Below are positions 12,281 through 20,377 of a stretch of 22,322 nucleotides of DNA, piece by piece. The stretch lies in NCBI GenBank assembly GCA_000402775.1, contig AQSC01000037.1:1-22322 (forward strand), given 5' to 3'. Position 1 is the first letter of the stretch, and each line of letters begins with the position of its first letter. A program made the translations under genes and the position numbers. The DNA comes from Euryarchaeota archaeon SCGC AAA252-I15. GTDB taxonomy: Archaea; Altiarchaeota; Altiarchaeia; IMC4; SCGC-AAA252-I15. The notes under the pieces are model-generated. The model had not been told where the DNA came from. It ran no database searches and was given only the letters and a program-made list of their open reading frames with translations.

Positions 12281-12694
12281 CTAGGCCGCTTTCGAGTTTT
12301 TGGGTTTGACTTCGACTTTGGGAAGCTGCATTGGAGGTGGAAGCTGCAGTTTCCTGGAAATACTTACGGATTCTAGCATGGCCTCCCTAAGTATTGCGGT
12401 GGAGACCTCCTCCATTACTTCGCGTTCCACAGACACTTCCTTGTCCTTCTTCGTCACTACCTTCTTCAACTCCTTGTTGAAATACCAAAGGCTTCCTTCA
12501 AGGAGGATGTATCCGATATCAGGCTCGTATTTCACAGTGTACCTGTATGAAACCAGAAGGTATTCTCCAGCGTTATCGTCTTTTTTAATCTCCATCTTCG
12601 TTATCATGGAGCTTGCGTTCGCCGTAACACTTGAAATAGTTTTGTCTTTCTTTTCCCCGTCGATTTTTGTAATCCTAAAGTTTACAACAGTCAT
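12281..12694 (-). CDS. Conserved archaeal-type hypothetical protein, possibly SecB-like fold
   Basis: 137 residues. Beta-rich first 90 residues (VNFRITKIDGEK, YLLVSYRYTVKYEPDIGYIL, EGSLWYFNKELKK) are followed by a long helix (VEREVMEEVSTAILREAMLE) and a Pro-rich tail LQLPPPMQLPKVEVKPK. This strand-strand-strand-helix order with the LPPPMQLPK ending recalls the archaeal SecB-like proteins such as MJ0357. That is a family impression, not a proven match. A TGTGAT-type binding site and TTTATAATGG upstream suggest its own promoter, with the zinc-finger gene behind it. Confidence 0.7.
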   Translation of the reverse strand: MTVVNFRITKIDGEKKDKTISSVTANASSMITKMEIKKDDNAGEYLLVSYRYTVKYEPDIGYILLEGSLWYFNKELKKVVTKKDKEVSVEREVMEEVSTAILREAMLESVSISRKLQLPPPMQLPKVEVKPKNSKAA

Positions 12695-12763
12695 CGTATA
12701 TCACATCAAATTTTTTTTTGGATAAATTATGGTAGACCCCATTATAAATAAAGCTTTTTTTTT

Positions 12764-13471
12764 TTAGTCTGCGAAAGCAGTGTTTCTAATGTAGATTTCC
12801 CCGAACAAATTGTCTTGCGTTAAAAAGAGTTTAGAGTCGTTTGAAAGATGAAGGAGGGAGAGTAAGACTGACACTATCTCGTCGCGGGTTTTCGCAAGCT
12901 CTGAAAACAATACCACCTCTTTATTACTCAATAAACCCGCCACACGAGAGTAAGTCTCCTCAATAAGCTTTATGATGTCTATGTCTTTTTCAACCACGAT
13001 GTTGCGGTCCTCACCCTTTTTCGCCAGAGTCTTCTGCCTTCTAGCACCCTGCTCTTCAAGCGCTTTCTGAATTGCGGAAATAAGCTCTTGCGCAGTTACA
13101 CGCCGTTTAGGCACTCTCTGGGGGCGTAAGGCAATCTCGAATTCCTGAGTCTCCTCATCGCTTAAAGACTTGAGCAGTTCCCCGAATTCCCCATCACACA
13201 AGTAGTTTAGTGAGTCGGCGAGTTCAGCGTAAACTTCGCTCTTGTTTGGAGTTAGAATGTCGGCTTTCATCCGCAGTAGGACCGATGAAACCAGAATCAC
13301 GTTGGCCGGGATTTTAAAGCTCATCTCCCTCATCTGCTTCACGCGCTGGGAGTATCGGGAGGCGAGTTCGCCCAAGTTAATGTCCCAGGGGTCTAAGCCG
13401 GTTAATGTCTCATAGAGTATGTCTCTCCAAGTAAGTTCGGGAGTCTCTATGAGGGTGGTTATCCTATCCAT
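12764..13471 (-). CDS. scpA: Segregation and condensation protein A (kleisin)
   Basis: 235 residues from the ATG at 13471. The longer in-frame start at 13714 would overlap gap by 134 bases and adds non-family sequence. The N-terminal kleisin block is clear: LTGLDPWDINLGELASRYSQ, then MSFKIPANVILVSSVLLRMK. A charged linker (QRVPKRRVTAQELISAIQKA) leads to a C-terminal winged-helix that would bind the SMC head (EIVSVLLSLLHLSNDSKLFL). ScpA bridges SMC heads in chromosome organisation. Neither smc nor scpB is in the window. TCTATAATAA (13516-13525) is a candidate TATA box, about 45 bases upstream on this strand. Confidence 0.88.
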   Translation of the reverse strand: MDRITTLIETPELTWRDILYETLTGLDPWDINLGELASRYSQRVKQMREMSFKIPANVILVSSVLLRMKADILTPNKSEVYAELADSLNYLCDGEFGELLKSLSDEETQEFEIALRPQRVPKRRVTAQELISAIQKALEEQGARRQKTLAKKGEDRNIVVEKDIDIIKLIEETYSRVAGLLSNKEVVLFSELAKTRDEIVSVLLSLLHLSNDSKLFLTQDNLFGEIYIRNTAFAD

Positions 13472-13533
13472 TTGTATTATATCACGCCACACAACTGCCA
13501 AAACCACCCCTGTATGAGTTATTATAGATTGCG

Positions 13534-13575
13534 CATATAAATATTTGATAAAACTAACTATTTCTTTGAGGTGAT
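13534..13575 (+). promoter_or_regulatory. gap promoter and ribosome binding site
   Basis: CATATAAATA (13534-13543) is a good archaeal TATA box 38-47 bases before the ATG, and GAGGTGAT (13568-13575) sits 5 bases before it. The scpA promoter lies on the other strand in the same 109-base spacer. Confidence 0.65.
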
Positions 13576-13580
13576 TTTTA

Positions 13581-14576
13581 ATGGTTCGTGTTGCAATAAA
13601 CGGCTTTGGAAGGATTGGTAGGAATGTCTTCCGTGCCGGATATAAAAAAACCGATATTGAATTTGTCGCGATAAACGATTTGACTGATTCAAAGACTCTT
13701 TCGCATCTACTCAAATATGACAGTGTATTTGGGAAATTCCCTGAAGATGTTGGTTTCGGAGAAAATTATCTGGAAGTTTCTGGGAAGCAATTAAAGGTCA
13801 CTTCTGAAAAGGACCCTGCCAACCTGCCTTGGGGGGAATTGGACATCGACGTGGTTGTTGAATCAACCGGGTTTTTCCTCGACAGGGATGGCGCCTCAAA
13901 ACACTTGACTGCTGGAGCGAAGAAAGTCGTAATTTCCGCACCTGCAAAGAATCCTGATGTTACTATCGCGCTTGGAGTAAACCAAGGCATGCTTAAGCCG
14001 GAACACAACATCATCTCGAATGCTTCATGCACTACAAACTGTCTCGCGCCGGTGGCTAAAGTGTTGAATGATACTTTCGGGATTGAAAAGGGTTTGATGA
14101 CTACAATCCACGCGTACACTAGCGATCAAATGCTTCTTGACGCACCCCACAAAAAGCTTAGGAGGGCTCGATCTGCAGCACTTTCCATGGTGCCCACGAC
14201 CACTGGCGCGGCCGCTGCGGTATCACTCGTCCTGCCCGAGCTTGAAGGTAAACTGGATGGTATGGCTATTCGTGTTCCCGTTCCGGATACTTCAGTCGTC
14301 GACTTGACAGCCGTTTTGTCACGGGATGCTTCTACCGAGGAGATTAACAGGGCATTCAAGGAGGCTGCTGAAGGTGACTTAAACGGTATACTCGACTATA
14401 CTGAAGAGCCTCTTGTCTCAATTGATTACGTTGGCAACCCGCATTCATCCATAGTTGATGGTCTGCTCACCAAGTCCTTGGGAAACACGTGTAAAGTGAT
14501 CTCTTGGTACGACAATGAGTGGGGTTACTCAAACAGGGTTGTGGACTTGATAGGGGTTTTAAAGTCCATGCTGTAG
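13581..14576 (+). CDS. gap: Glyceraldehyde-3-phosphate dehydrogenase, class I (bacterial type)
   Basis: 331 residues, the standard class I length. The Rossmann start RVAINGFGRIGRNVFRAG is followed by INDLTD with Asp33, which favours NAD over NADP. The catalytic Cys150 lies in SNASCTTNCLAPVAKVL and the partner His in IHAYTSDQM. Other blocks are SMVPTTTGAAAAVSLVLP, GMAIRVPVPDTSVVDL, and SWYDNEWGYSNRV. It converts glyceraldehyde-3-phosphate to 1,3-bisphosphoglycerate. Most archaea use class II GAPDH or ferredoxin-dependent GAPOR or GAPN, so this class I form in an archaeal context suggests transfer from bacteria. The TPR gene starts 1 base after its stop. Confidence 0.95.
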   Translation: MVRVAINGFGRIGRNVFRAGYKKTDIEFVAINDLTDSKTLSHLLKYDSVFGKFPEDVGFGENYLEVSGKQLKVTSEKDPANLPWGELDIDVVVESTGFFLDRDGASKHLTAGAKKVVISAPAKNPDVTIALGVNQGMLKPEHNIISNASCTTNCLAPVAKVLNDTFGIEKGLMTTIHAYTSDQMLLDAPHKKLRRARSAALSMVPTTTGAAAAVSLVLPELEGKLDGMAIRVPVPDTSVVDLTAVLSRDASTEEINRAFKEAAEGDLNGILDYTEEPLVSIDYVGNPHSSIVDGLLTKSLGNTCKVISWYDNEWGYSNRVVDLIGVLKSML

Positions 14577-14577
14577 G

Positions 14578-15564
14578 ATGGATAAGAGGAAGGAGACGGC
14601 TCAAGGATTCTCTAAGAAAGGGGATGTTTTCTACGGTAAGGGTGATTTTGAAAAAGCTGTAGTCAACTACAAGAGGGCTGTTGCGCTTGATCCGGCGAAT
14701 GCTGGGAATCATTTCGGTTTGGGGCTTGCCTTTTACAGGAGAGGTGATGTTGGTCAAGCCCTGGGTTGTTTTAAAAGAACTATCCGTCTGGTACCAACCT
14801 TTTTCGACGCAATCTATTATACTGCTCTTTGTCTTGAAATGGAGGGCAAGTTCGTTGAAGCTGAGAAATCTTACCTTAAATATCTTGAGGAGAATCCCGA
14901 TGACGTTAAAGCAGTCAACAGGTTGGGTTTAACATACTTGAAATTACACGACTCTAAAAATGCCAGAAAGTATCTTGAAAAGGCTTTGAAAGAGAATGGC
15001 GCTACACAGCCGACATATTTTGGACTGGGTTTTTTAAAGGAGATTGAAGGTGATTTAGAGGGTGCCTTAAGTTTTTACGAGAAGGCCAGTGAGATTAAGT
15101 CTGATTCCAAGGGCTTGTGGTATCAGACGGGTTTGTGTTACCGCAGGTTAGGCAAGTTTGAGAAAGCGCTTCCGTGTGTCGAGAGGGAGCTTTCGCTTTT
15201 TCCAAAAAGTGTTGAAGCCTTGTATCTTAAGGGTGTCATTCAGTTGGATTTGGAGAGGTTTGATGATGCGGTCTCATCTTTTAATGGGGTTTTAAAGGTG
15301 GATTCCGGTCGTCCTGAAGCTTATGTGTCGCGTGGGAATGCTTATAGTCTGTTAGGGGATTTTGAGCGTGCTGTAGACGACTATCACAGTGCCATTGATG
15401 CTGACGCAAGTTATGTTCCAGCTTATGAGGCGTTGGGTGTATTGTTCAGGTTGAATGGTCAGTTTAGGGAGGCTTTAGATTACTATCATAGCGCATATGA
15501 CGTTAAGTCTGACGAGCGCATTAAGAAAATCATGGATGAGATTCGAATTCAGATGAAAGTTTAA
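14578..15564 (+). CDS. TPR-repeat protein cotranscribed with gap
   Basis: 328 residues made almost wholly of about nine 34-residue TPR units, e.g. KGDVFYGKGDFEKAVVNYKR, NHFGLGLAFYRRGDVGQALG, GLWYQTGLCYRRLGKFEKAL, EAYVSRGNAYSLLGDFERAV and AYEALGVLFRLNGQFREALD. It has no signal peptide or membrane segment, so the array is cytoplasmic and likely binds a protein partner. It begins 1 base after the gap stop and is probably translationally coupled to it. A direct functional link to GAPDH is inference. Confidence 0.9.
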   Translation: MDKRKETAQGFSKKGDVFYGKGDFEKAVVNYKRAVALDPANAGNHFGLGLAFYRRGDVGQALGCFKRTIRLVPTFFDAIYYTALCLEMEGKFVEAEKSYLKYLEENPDDVKAVNRLGLTYLKLHDSKNARKYLEKALKENGATQPTYFGLGFLKEIEGDLEGALSFYEKASEIKSDSKGLWYQTGLCYRRLGKFEKALPCVERELSLFPKSVEALYLKGVIQLDLERFDDAVSSFNGVLKVDSGRPEAYVSRGNAYSLLGDFERAVDDYHSAIDADASYVPAYEALGVLFRLNGQFREALDYYHSAYDVKSDERIKKIMDEIRIQMKV

Positions 15565-15636
15565 CCCCCTTTTTTTAACTCATCCCTAGTCTATTAAATA
15601 TTATCTGGTCGACTGCGTGCGTTTTCTCAGCATATA

Positions 15637-16263
15637 CTACATGACCTCACCACTAATGAATATCTCCCCCACACTGTGTTTTTTTACTGTTTTACCTCCA
15701 ATATTCACTGAGTAGACTATGTCGATGGGTATGCTATACTTTTCAGCCCAATTAATGTACCAGCACGGCTCATTTGAGTGTTGCACATGCCAACTCTGAG
15801 TACTCACAACAGATACTCCGAATGTTGCATACTTTGGAATGACTAAAGGCCCACTAGATTGAATGCACTCACTTCCAGAGCACGCCAAGTCTGGACAGTA
15901 GGCGGTTTCATTATCACAGTCCCTTGAAATTGCTGATCCCTCATACTCAACAATCATTTTCTGACAAGTCATGTTATTCACACTAAAAGCAATGTGTTGG
16001 ATTTGTACGTCAATTCCCCACGTGTTCTTAAAAAGACATGTGAATCCGTTGTAATCAAAGGATTCTGGGAAAAAAACGTCTGAACCCATCTTACAGCTGG
16101 GAAGCAGGGGTTTAAGCCCCTGGAAGCCGTTGCTTATTGCTCCTCCCCCGCTCGACCGAAAAAATCCGAGTTGCCAAATGGCAAATCCGACAACTAATAC
16201 TATGAGGATAGCCCAACCATAACTCATCAGAAATTCAAGTGCGGTCATCCCCCTAACTTTCAT
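15637..16263 (-). CDS. Pilin-like surface protein with class III signal peptide
   Basis: 208 residues. The N-terminus MKVRGMTALEFLMSYGWAIL continues into IVLVVGFAIW, a short basic leader, G at -1, Glu at +5 of the mature protein and a roughly 20-residue hydrophobic helix. This is the type IV prepilin (class III) signature cleaved by EppA/FlaK-type peptidases. ALEFLMxYGWAIL is a recurring archaeal form. The extracellular part has eight or more Cys (e.g. CPDLACSGSECIQSSG), suggesting disulfides. It probably builds or decorates a pilus or cell surface. It follows a decayed gene and two lipoproteins on the same strand. Confidence 0.87.
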   Translation of the reverse strand: MKVRGMTALEFLMSYGWAILIVLVVGFAIWQLGFFRSSGGGAISNGFQGLKPLLPSCKMGSDVFFPESFDYNGFTCLFKNTWGIDVQIQHIAFSVNNMTCQKMIVEYEGSAISRDCDNETAYCPDLACSGSECIQSSGPLVIPKYATFGVSVVSTQSWHVQHSNEPCWYINWAEKYSIPIDIVYSVNIGGKTVKKHSVGEIFISGEVM

Positions 16264-16301
16264 TTTATTATTCTTTTGGTTTTCTAAGATTAAATTAATT
16301 A

Positions 16302-16590
16302 TTAGAAGAATTCATCTTCCCCATAAAAATACTGTCTATCAGATGTTGTGAATTCAATGGAGACTATGTCTCCCATGGGGGGAGTATAAAATGAGTCGTA
16401 TGTTATTCCTCCAACAATCAACCCGACAATATCATGTTCGAACACACCCCAACCTGTTTTCCACTCTCACCCTCTCTTAAGACAAAGTATATTACACGGA
16501 TATGACTATCTTCCTTGTATGAGCTGACATCAATCTCATTTGGAGTAATCTTTTTTTAAGGATTCAAGCAATCCGAAAAAATTATTGCGA
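16302..16590 (-). pseudogene. Decayed surface-protein gene with at least two frameshifts
   Basis: No full frame exists here, but consecutive minus-strand segments read as protein when the frame is shifted: NNFFGLLESLKK, then across an A7 run KITPNEIDVSSYKEDSHIRV and IYFVLREGESGKQVG, then across a GGTTGGGG stretch near 16450 GWGVFEHDIVGLIVGGITYD and SFYTPPMGDIVSIEFTTSDR up to a stop at 16302. An upstream TGA blocks extension. It lies between the lipoproteins and the pilin-like gene. Sequencing error in homopolymers is an alternative for either shift. Confidence 0.45.
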
Positions 16591-16646
16591 GGATTATTTA
16601 TTCAAACGTAAGCTTCTTAAGATACTACTGATTCCTCACCGTATTT

Positions 16647-17306
16647 TTATGCAAAGTTCAGATAGCATGAGTCTGATTTTTTCCCGTCGTTTGTGATTCT
16701 CTGGCAGAATTTAGGGTTTTCACTGAATTTCGCCAGATACAGCCAGCAATCATTGTCTATCCCGCAGTTCTCGTAATTACCGCTTAGATTTAAAACTTCA
16801 GCCTTGCATAACGGGCGATATGCAGGATATATTATTTCACTGCATTTTCCCTCATCAAGGTTTTTTAAAGCAACTACAGTATTGCATTCATCCTTGTAGG
16901 TTATGTATCTACGTTTCTCATTTTCCGGATTTAGAGTGTCTTCATCGACTTCAAAGGCTAGTGGCATGTCGCATAATGATTCATCACTTAACTCTATTCC
17001 GATGATGTGTTTGCATGCCGTCCTGTCGTTTTCGTTTGAAATCAGATTATTGCATAGTGTTGGATCCCTGTTTTTTATGGCCGTGCCTATAATGCAAGAG
17101 TCTTTTTCTAAAGCATCTGAAATGTTAGAACAGTCTTCTAAATCAGGGTTTTCAGGTTGGATTATTGTCGACGATGATGGTGAGTCAAGTTCTACAGGGT
17201 ATGTGCCGCCTTCACCGCCAGGATGATCATCAATCTTACCGTCATCAATGCAACCGCAGGTCAGTAGAACAAAAACCGTAAGTAGTGCTGGTTTTTTCAG
17301 TTGCAT
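16647..17306 (-). CDS. Cysteine-repeat lipoprotein
   Basis: 219 residues. The signal peptide MQLKKPALLTVFVLLTCGCI has a hydrophobic core and a Cys at the end of a lipobox-like TCGC, followed by an acidic, Gly/Pro-rich linker. The rest is a degenerate repeat of about 25-35 residues in which Cys recurs in the pattern D-x-x-x-C-x-x-I and R/D-x-x-C (LEDCSNISDALEKDSCIIG, RDPTLCNNLISNENDRTACK, DEGKCSEIIYPAYRPLCK, NPKFCQRITNDGKKSDSC). It likely forms a disulfide-bonded helical surface domain. Its ATG lies inside the end of the upstream lipoprotein gene (10-base overlap), indicating coupled translation. Function unknown. Confidence 0.82.
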   Translation of the reverse strand: MQLKKPALLTVFVLLTCGCIDDGKIDDHPGGEGGTYPVELDSPSSSTIIQPENPDLEDCSNISDALEKDSCIIGTAIKNRDPTLCNNLISNENDRTACKHIIGIELSDESLCDMPLAFEVDEDTLNPENEKRRYITYKDECNTVVALKNLDEGKCSEIIYPAYRPLCKAEVLNLSGNYENCGIDNDCWLYLAKFSENPKFCQRITNDGKKSDSCYLNFA

Positions 17307-17869
17307 GTTGTCGGGATGTTTATTGAATTACAGACTTTGTTTGAAGTAATTCCACTCCTCGCAAGGTATAGGCAGTATTTTAATTCATGGTCTTGGGATA
17401 TGTCCAAGCTTGCTTGGATTAGCCCCACATCCTCTTTTGTTCCCAGTTTATTCGACAACACTTTTTTCACTTCAGTAATTTTAGAGTCTACTAATATGTC
17501 GTAATAGATGTGGTGTAATCTTCCATCTTTGAGGTAGTCCCATCCATTGTTTGCTTTTCTGATTTCTTTCATGTCGACTTCGAGAAAAATATTCACTCCG
17601 TCAATGCAATACATAGTATCTTCCATACATTTTTGACAATCCTTGTGCAGTTTTCCTCTTTCAGGGATGTCGGATCCTTCGAATTCATCATAGTTTAAGA
17701 ATTCATAGTGGTCAAATCTTAAGTGGTATGATTTTAAGGTAAGGTGTGATTTATCGGGTGATGCGGATTTGTCTTCATTTAAGGGTGGTATTGCATCTTT
17801 CACTCTCTCCACGCATCCACAAAACATTGTGAAAAAGACCACTAAAGCGAGGATTTTAAGTTTCTTCAC
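17297..17869 (-). CDS. Lipoprotein upstream of the cysteine-repeat lipoprotein
   Basis: 190 residues. The signal peptide MKKLKILALVVFFTMFCGCV ends in a lipobox-like FCGC. A short linker is followed by a mixed domain with CQKCMEDTMYCIDGVNIF and a C-terminal segment LKYCLYLARSGITSNKVCNS that shares the Cys-spacing of the downstream lipoprotein, suggesting both descend from one repeat family. The first gene of a two-gene overlapping pair, it is divergent from the DNRLRE-like frame. Membrane-anchored and extracellular by prediction. Partner or ligand unknown. Confidence 0.8.
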   Translation of the reverse strand: MKKLKILALVVFFTMFCGCVERVKDAIPPLNEDKSASPDKSHLTLKSYHLRFDHYEFLNYDEFEGSDIPERGKLHKDCQKCMEDTMYCIDGVNIFLEVDMKEIRKANNGWDYLKDGRLHHIYYDILVDSKITEVKKVLSNKLGTKEDVGLIQASLDISQDHELKYCLYLARSGITSNKVCNSINIPTTCN

Positions 17870-17957
17870 GTAAACTAATTAACGGTATAAAGGAAAAAAG
17901 ATTCTTTCTTAAGGAATAATCCCCTCAGGATTAACATCAGCTCAAAATCAACTAAAG

Positions 17958-18488
17958 GTGACGCTCCAACCTTCAACAAACGACGCATACATGCACAGCT
18001 ACTTTACGGACTACAACTTTGGTGGGAGAGTATACATCCGCGCAGCAACATTCTATGAAAGACACATATACATCCAATTCGAACTACCCTCGCCCCCATC
18101 ATGCAGCAAGGTCGATAAAGCCACTTCATCTTTATGGCACTATTTATCATGCTGCCGAAGCAGCGGGGAAAGACAATACGGGATATACAGGATAACAGAA
18201 CATTGGGGTGAAAAAACAATAACATGGATGAACGCTCCCACCACGGAAATCCTTCCAACCGACATAATCCCGCTGGACCAGACCCTCGGATGGAAAAACT
18301 GGGATGTTACAGCAGACATAGCGGGAATAATAGGCGGCGCACACCCAAACTACGGGTGGATGATAAAAGACCTGGAGGATACGAGGCGCTCATACAGCAA
18401 CTTCTTTTTCGTAAAAGACAGTTCAAATTCTTTCAGCGAGAAGAAGCCGAAACTAGAGATTACATACTATCTAGAAGACTGTGACTGA
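17958..18488 (+). CDS. DNRLRE/disaggregatase-type beta domain, possibly truncated
   Basis: 176 residues from a GTG at 17958. An open but ATG-less frame extends about 45 bases further upstream. The start DAYMHSYFTDYNFGGRVYIR is the D-x-Y...N-x-G opening of DNRLRE-type carbohydrate-associated domains, followed by HIYIQFELPSPP, the central ITEHWGEKTITWMNAP (W-x-E-x-T-I-T-W-N-x-x-P is diagnostic) and WDVTADIAGIIGG, and it ends PKLEITYYLEDCD. These domains normally form part of exported proteins, yet no signal peptide is present. It is thus probably the stranded C-terminal part of a larger surface gene. Confidence 0.6.
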   Translation: MTLQPSTNDAYMHSYFTDYNFGGRVYIRAATFYERHIYIQFELPSPPSCSKVDKATSSLWHYLSCCRSSGERQYGIYRITEHWGEKTITWMNAPTTEILPTDIIPLDQTLGWKNWDVTADIAGIIGGAHPNYGWMIKDLEDTRRSYSNFFFVKDSSNSFSEKKPKLEITYYLEDCD

Positions 18489-18569
18489 AGTCACATGCAT
18501 CTTCAACATGCCTTACGATACCCGAATCTCGGACGACCACTGGTGTAAACCGCTTAACAACGGGCATGT
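18480..18569. other. Two inverted repeats between the DNRLRE gene and the helicase
   Basis: TGTGACT-GA-AGTCACA (18480-18495) covers the stop of the DNRLRE frame. A 64-base segment (18506-18569) is closed by ACATGCC/GGCATGT and contains a small hairpin CCGA-ATC-TCGG. They may separate convergent transcripts or form a small RNA. Only the pairing is seen. Confidence 0.3.
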
Positions 18570-18612
18570 AATAAAATAGGTAGGCTGAATTAATATAATC
18601 CTATGGCCCCCA

Positions 18613-19725
18613 CTACAATTCCGCCTTCAGGATTTTTGTCTCACACCTGTTTTCAATATCCCAGAGGGATCTCACCTCATTGGGACAGATGAAAGTCACA
18701 GCTTTCCCGCTTGCCCCAGCCCTTGCAGTCCGCCCAATTCTGTGGACATAACCTTCCGGTTCCTTAGGTACGTCGTAATTGAATACGTGGCTTACGTTGT
18801 CAATATCAAGCCCTCTCGCCGCAACATCAGTTGCAATCAAAAACTTAAACTTCTTCTCACGAAAGCCTTCCATGACCCTCTCCCTCTGCTTCTGAGTCAA
18901 GTCTCCGTGAATGGCCTGACTGTTAAAACCCCGCTGCCTCAAAAGCCTACTGAAGGTTTCAGCCCAACGCTTCGTATTACAAAAAATAATCGCACTACTA
19001 GGATTCTCCCTCCTAACCACTTCTAAAAAAACATCCAATTTCTCCTTCTGAGAAACTTCATAATAACACTGTTCAACCTCTTCAACTAAGAGTTCATTAT
19101 CCCCGGTCGCAACAATATGCGGATTGCGAGCGATGGACTGAGCCAGCTGCGTAACCCTCTCACCGATTGTGGCTGAAAAAAGCATTGTCTGCCGTTCCTT
19201 GGGAATGTGGGATAAAATCTTTCTGATATCGATGATGAAACCCATATCCAACATACGATCAGCCTCATCCAACACCAGCATCTTAACTCGGTCAAGTCTT
19301 AAAATCCGCCTGTTAATCAAGTCGAGAATCCTCCCCGGAGTCCCAACAACAATCTGCGCCCCCTTCGCAAGGGCTTCAGCTTGGGTTGAAATCTTCCTAC
19401 CACCGTAAACAGTCGCGACAGAAAGCCCCTTCTTGTATCCAATCTTTTTCATCTCCCCTGAAACCTGCAGTGCAAGCTCACGGGTTGGAGTGATAATCAA
19501 CGACTGAACAACCCGTTCAGACGGATTTATCTTCTCTACGATGGGGATGGCAAACGCAAGCGTCTTACCCGTCCCCGTCTTAGCCTGCGCTATCAAGTCA
19601 TAACCATCCAAAATATACGGTATGGCCTCGGCTTGAATAGGCATCGCCTCTTGGAAGCCATGGTATTCCAAATCTTCCATAACATGCGAGCTTAAATCTA
19701 GCTCGCTAAAACTAATTTCATTCAT
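18613..19725 (-). CDS. DEAD-box ATP-dependent RNA helicase
   Basis: 370 residues from the ATG at 19725, chosen because GAGGTGAATT (19731-19740) is its binding site. The GTG at 19737 lies within it. All core motifs are present in order: Q motif (YHGFQEAMPIQAEAIP), AKTGTGKT, PTRELAL, GG/TPGRILD, DEAD in VLDEADRMLDMGF, SAT, IIFCNTKRWAE, ATDVAARGLDIDNV and HRIGRTARAG. It ends directly after the second RecA domain with no C-terminal extension, the minimal RhlE/eIF4A-like form. It unwinds RNA using ATP. The 180-base spacer before it suggests a long leader, as seen for cold-induced helicases elsewhere. Confidence 0.95.
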   Translation of the reverse strand: MNEISFSELDLSSHVMEDLEYHGFQEAMPIQAEAIPYILDGYDLIAQAKTGTGKTLAFAIPIVEKINPSERVVQSLIITPTRELALQVSGEMKKIGYKKGLSVATVYGGRKISTQAEALAKGAQIVVGTPGRILDLINRRILRLDRVKMLVLDEADRMLDMGFIIDIRKILSHIPKERQTMLFSATIGERVTQLAQSIARNPHIVATGDNELLVEEVEQCYYEVSQKEKLDVFLEVVRRENPSSAIIFCNTKRWAETFSRLLRQRGFNSQAIHGDLTQKQRERVMEGFREKKFKFLIATDVAARGLDIDNVSHVFNYDVPKEPEGYVHRIGRTARAGASGKAVTFICPNEVRSLWDIENRCETKILKAEL

Positions 19726-19874
19726 AATATAATTCACCTCAAATGTGTAGAATCAGGCTTGGTCTTACTCGCAATCAGATAAATGATTTCTAATGAAAAC
19801 GAAATAACGACAAAAATTTTTTTCCAAATTCTACTCTATATCTCAAATATAACACTTTGGAGGTTAAAAATCAA

Positions 19875-19884
19875 TTTTTAAATT
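19875..19884 (+). promoter_or_regulatory. TATA box of the parvulin gene
   Basis: TTTTTAAATT lies 21-30 bases before the ATG at 19905, leaving essentially no leader. The purine-rich GGAGG at 19859-19863 is too far upstream to act as a ribosome binding site. Confidence 0.45.
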
Positions 19885-19904
19885 AATTCTCATATTCTAC
19901 TCTT

Positions 19905-20186
19905 ATGGTTAGCAAGGTCAATGCAGCACATATCCTGGTTTCGGGCGAGGGCAAGGCGAAGGAGCTTTTAGGGCGAATCCAAAAAGGTGAAGCTTTCGGA
20001 AAGCTGGCCCAAGAGTTTTCAGAGTGTCCGAGCAAAAGACGCGGGGGAGATCTCGGCTGGTTCGGCCGCGGTCAGATGGTCCGGGAATTCGAGAAGGTGG
20101 CATTTGAAGGTGAGAAAGGCTCTGTAGTCGGCCCAATAAAAACACAGTTCGGCTGGCACATCATAAAAATACTCGACAAGAAGTAG
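19905..20186 (+). CDS. Parvulin-type peptidyl-prolyl isomerase
   Basis: 93 residues, a single stand-alone parvulin domain (PpiC/Pin4 size). Family blocks are VNAAHILVSGEGKAKELLGR, FGKLAQEFSECPSKRRGGDL, GWFGRGQMVREFEKVAF, and GPIKTQFGWHIIKILDKK. Active-site His residues are in AHILV and GWHIIKI and a Cys lies in ECPSK. It speeds cis-trans isomerisation at proline. There is no signal peptide, so it is cytoplasmic, like the small parvulins of Thaumarchaeota. It is a single gene, divergent from the helicase. Confidence 0.95.
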   Translation: MVSKVNAAHILVSGEGKAKELLGRIQKGEAFGKLAQEFSECPSKRRGGDLGWFGRGQMVREFEKVAFEGEKGSVVGPIKTQFGWHIIKILDKK

Positions 20187-20208
20187 GTGTTTTTATAACA
20201 CGAAAAAC

Positions 20209-20370
20209 GTGGGGAGATATCTGACAAGAAACTTCAGGAACATTAGAAGATACTACTGGTTCGGTTTCAACGGAGCAGGTGCATTCAACAACAATACCGA
20301 GCAAACAAGAGAGGTTGAGGTTGAATGGAATGAGTGGGAGAAAATTTCTGGGGGATTCGAGTGTAATTAA
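20209..20370 (+). pseudogene. Coding fragment downstream of parvulin
   Basis: A rightward frame, open from inside the parvulin end, reads from a GTG at 20209: VGRYLTRNFRNIRRYYWFGF, NGAGAFNNNTEQTREVEVEW, NEWEKISGGFECN then a stop. The composition is protein-like, but there is no start signal and no recognised family. It ends at the palindrome GAGTGTAATTAACACTC. Probably a gene relic. Confidence 0.3.
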
Positions 20371-20377
20371 CACTCAA

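Noticed and set aside
13472..13714. N-terminal extension of ScpA
   Set aside because: It overlaps the start of gap on the other strand and adds sequence unlike the family. The kleisin block begins just after the ATG at 13471.
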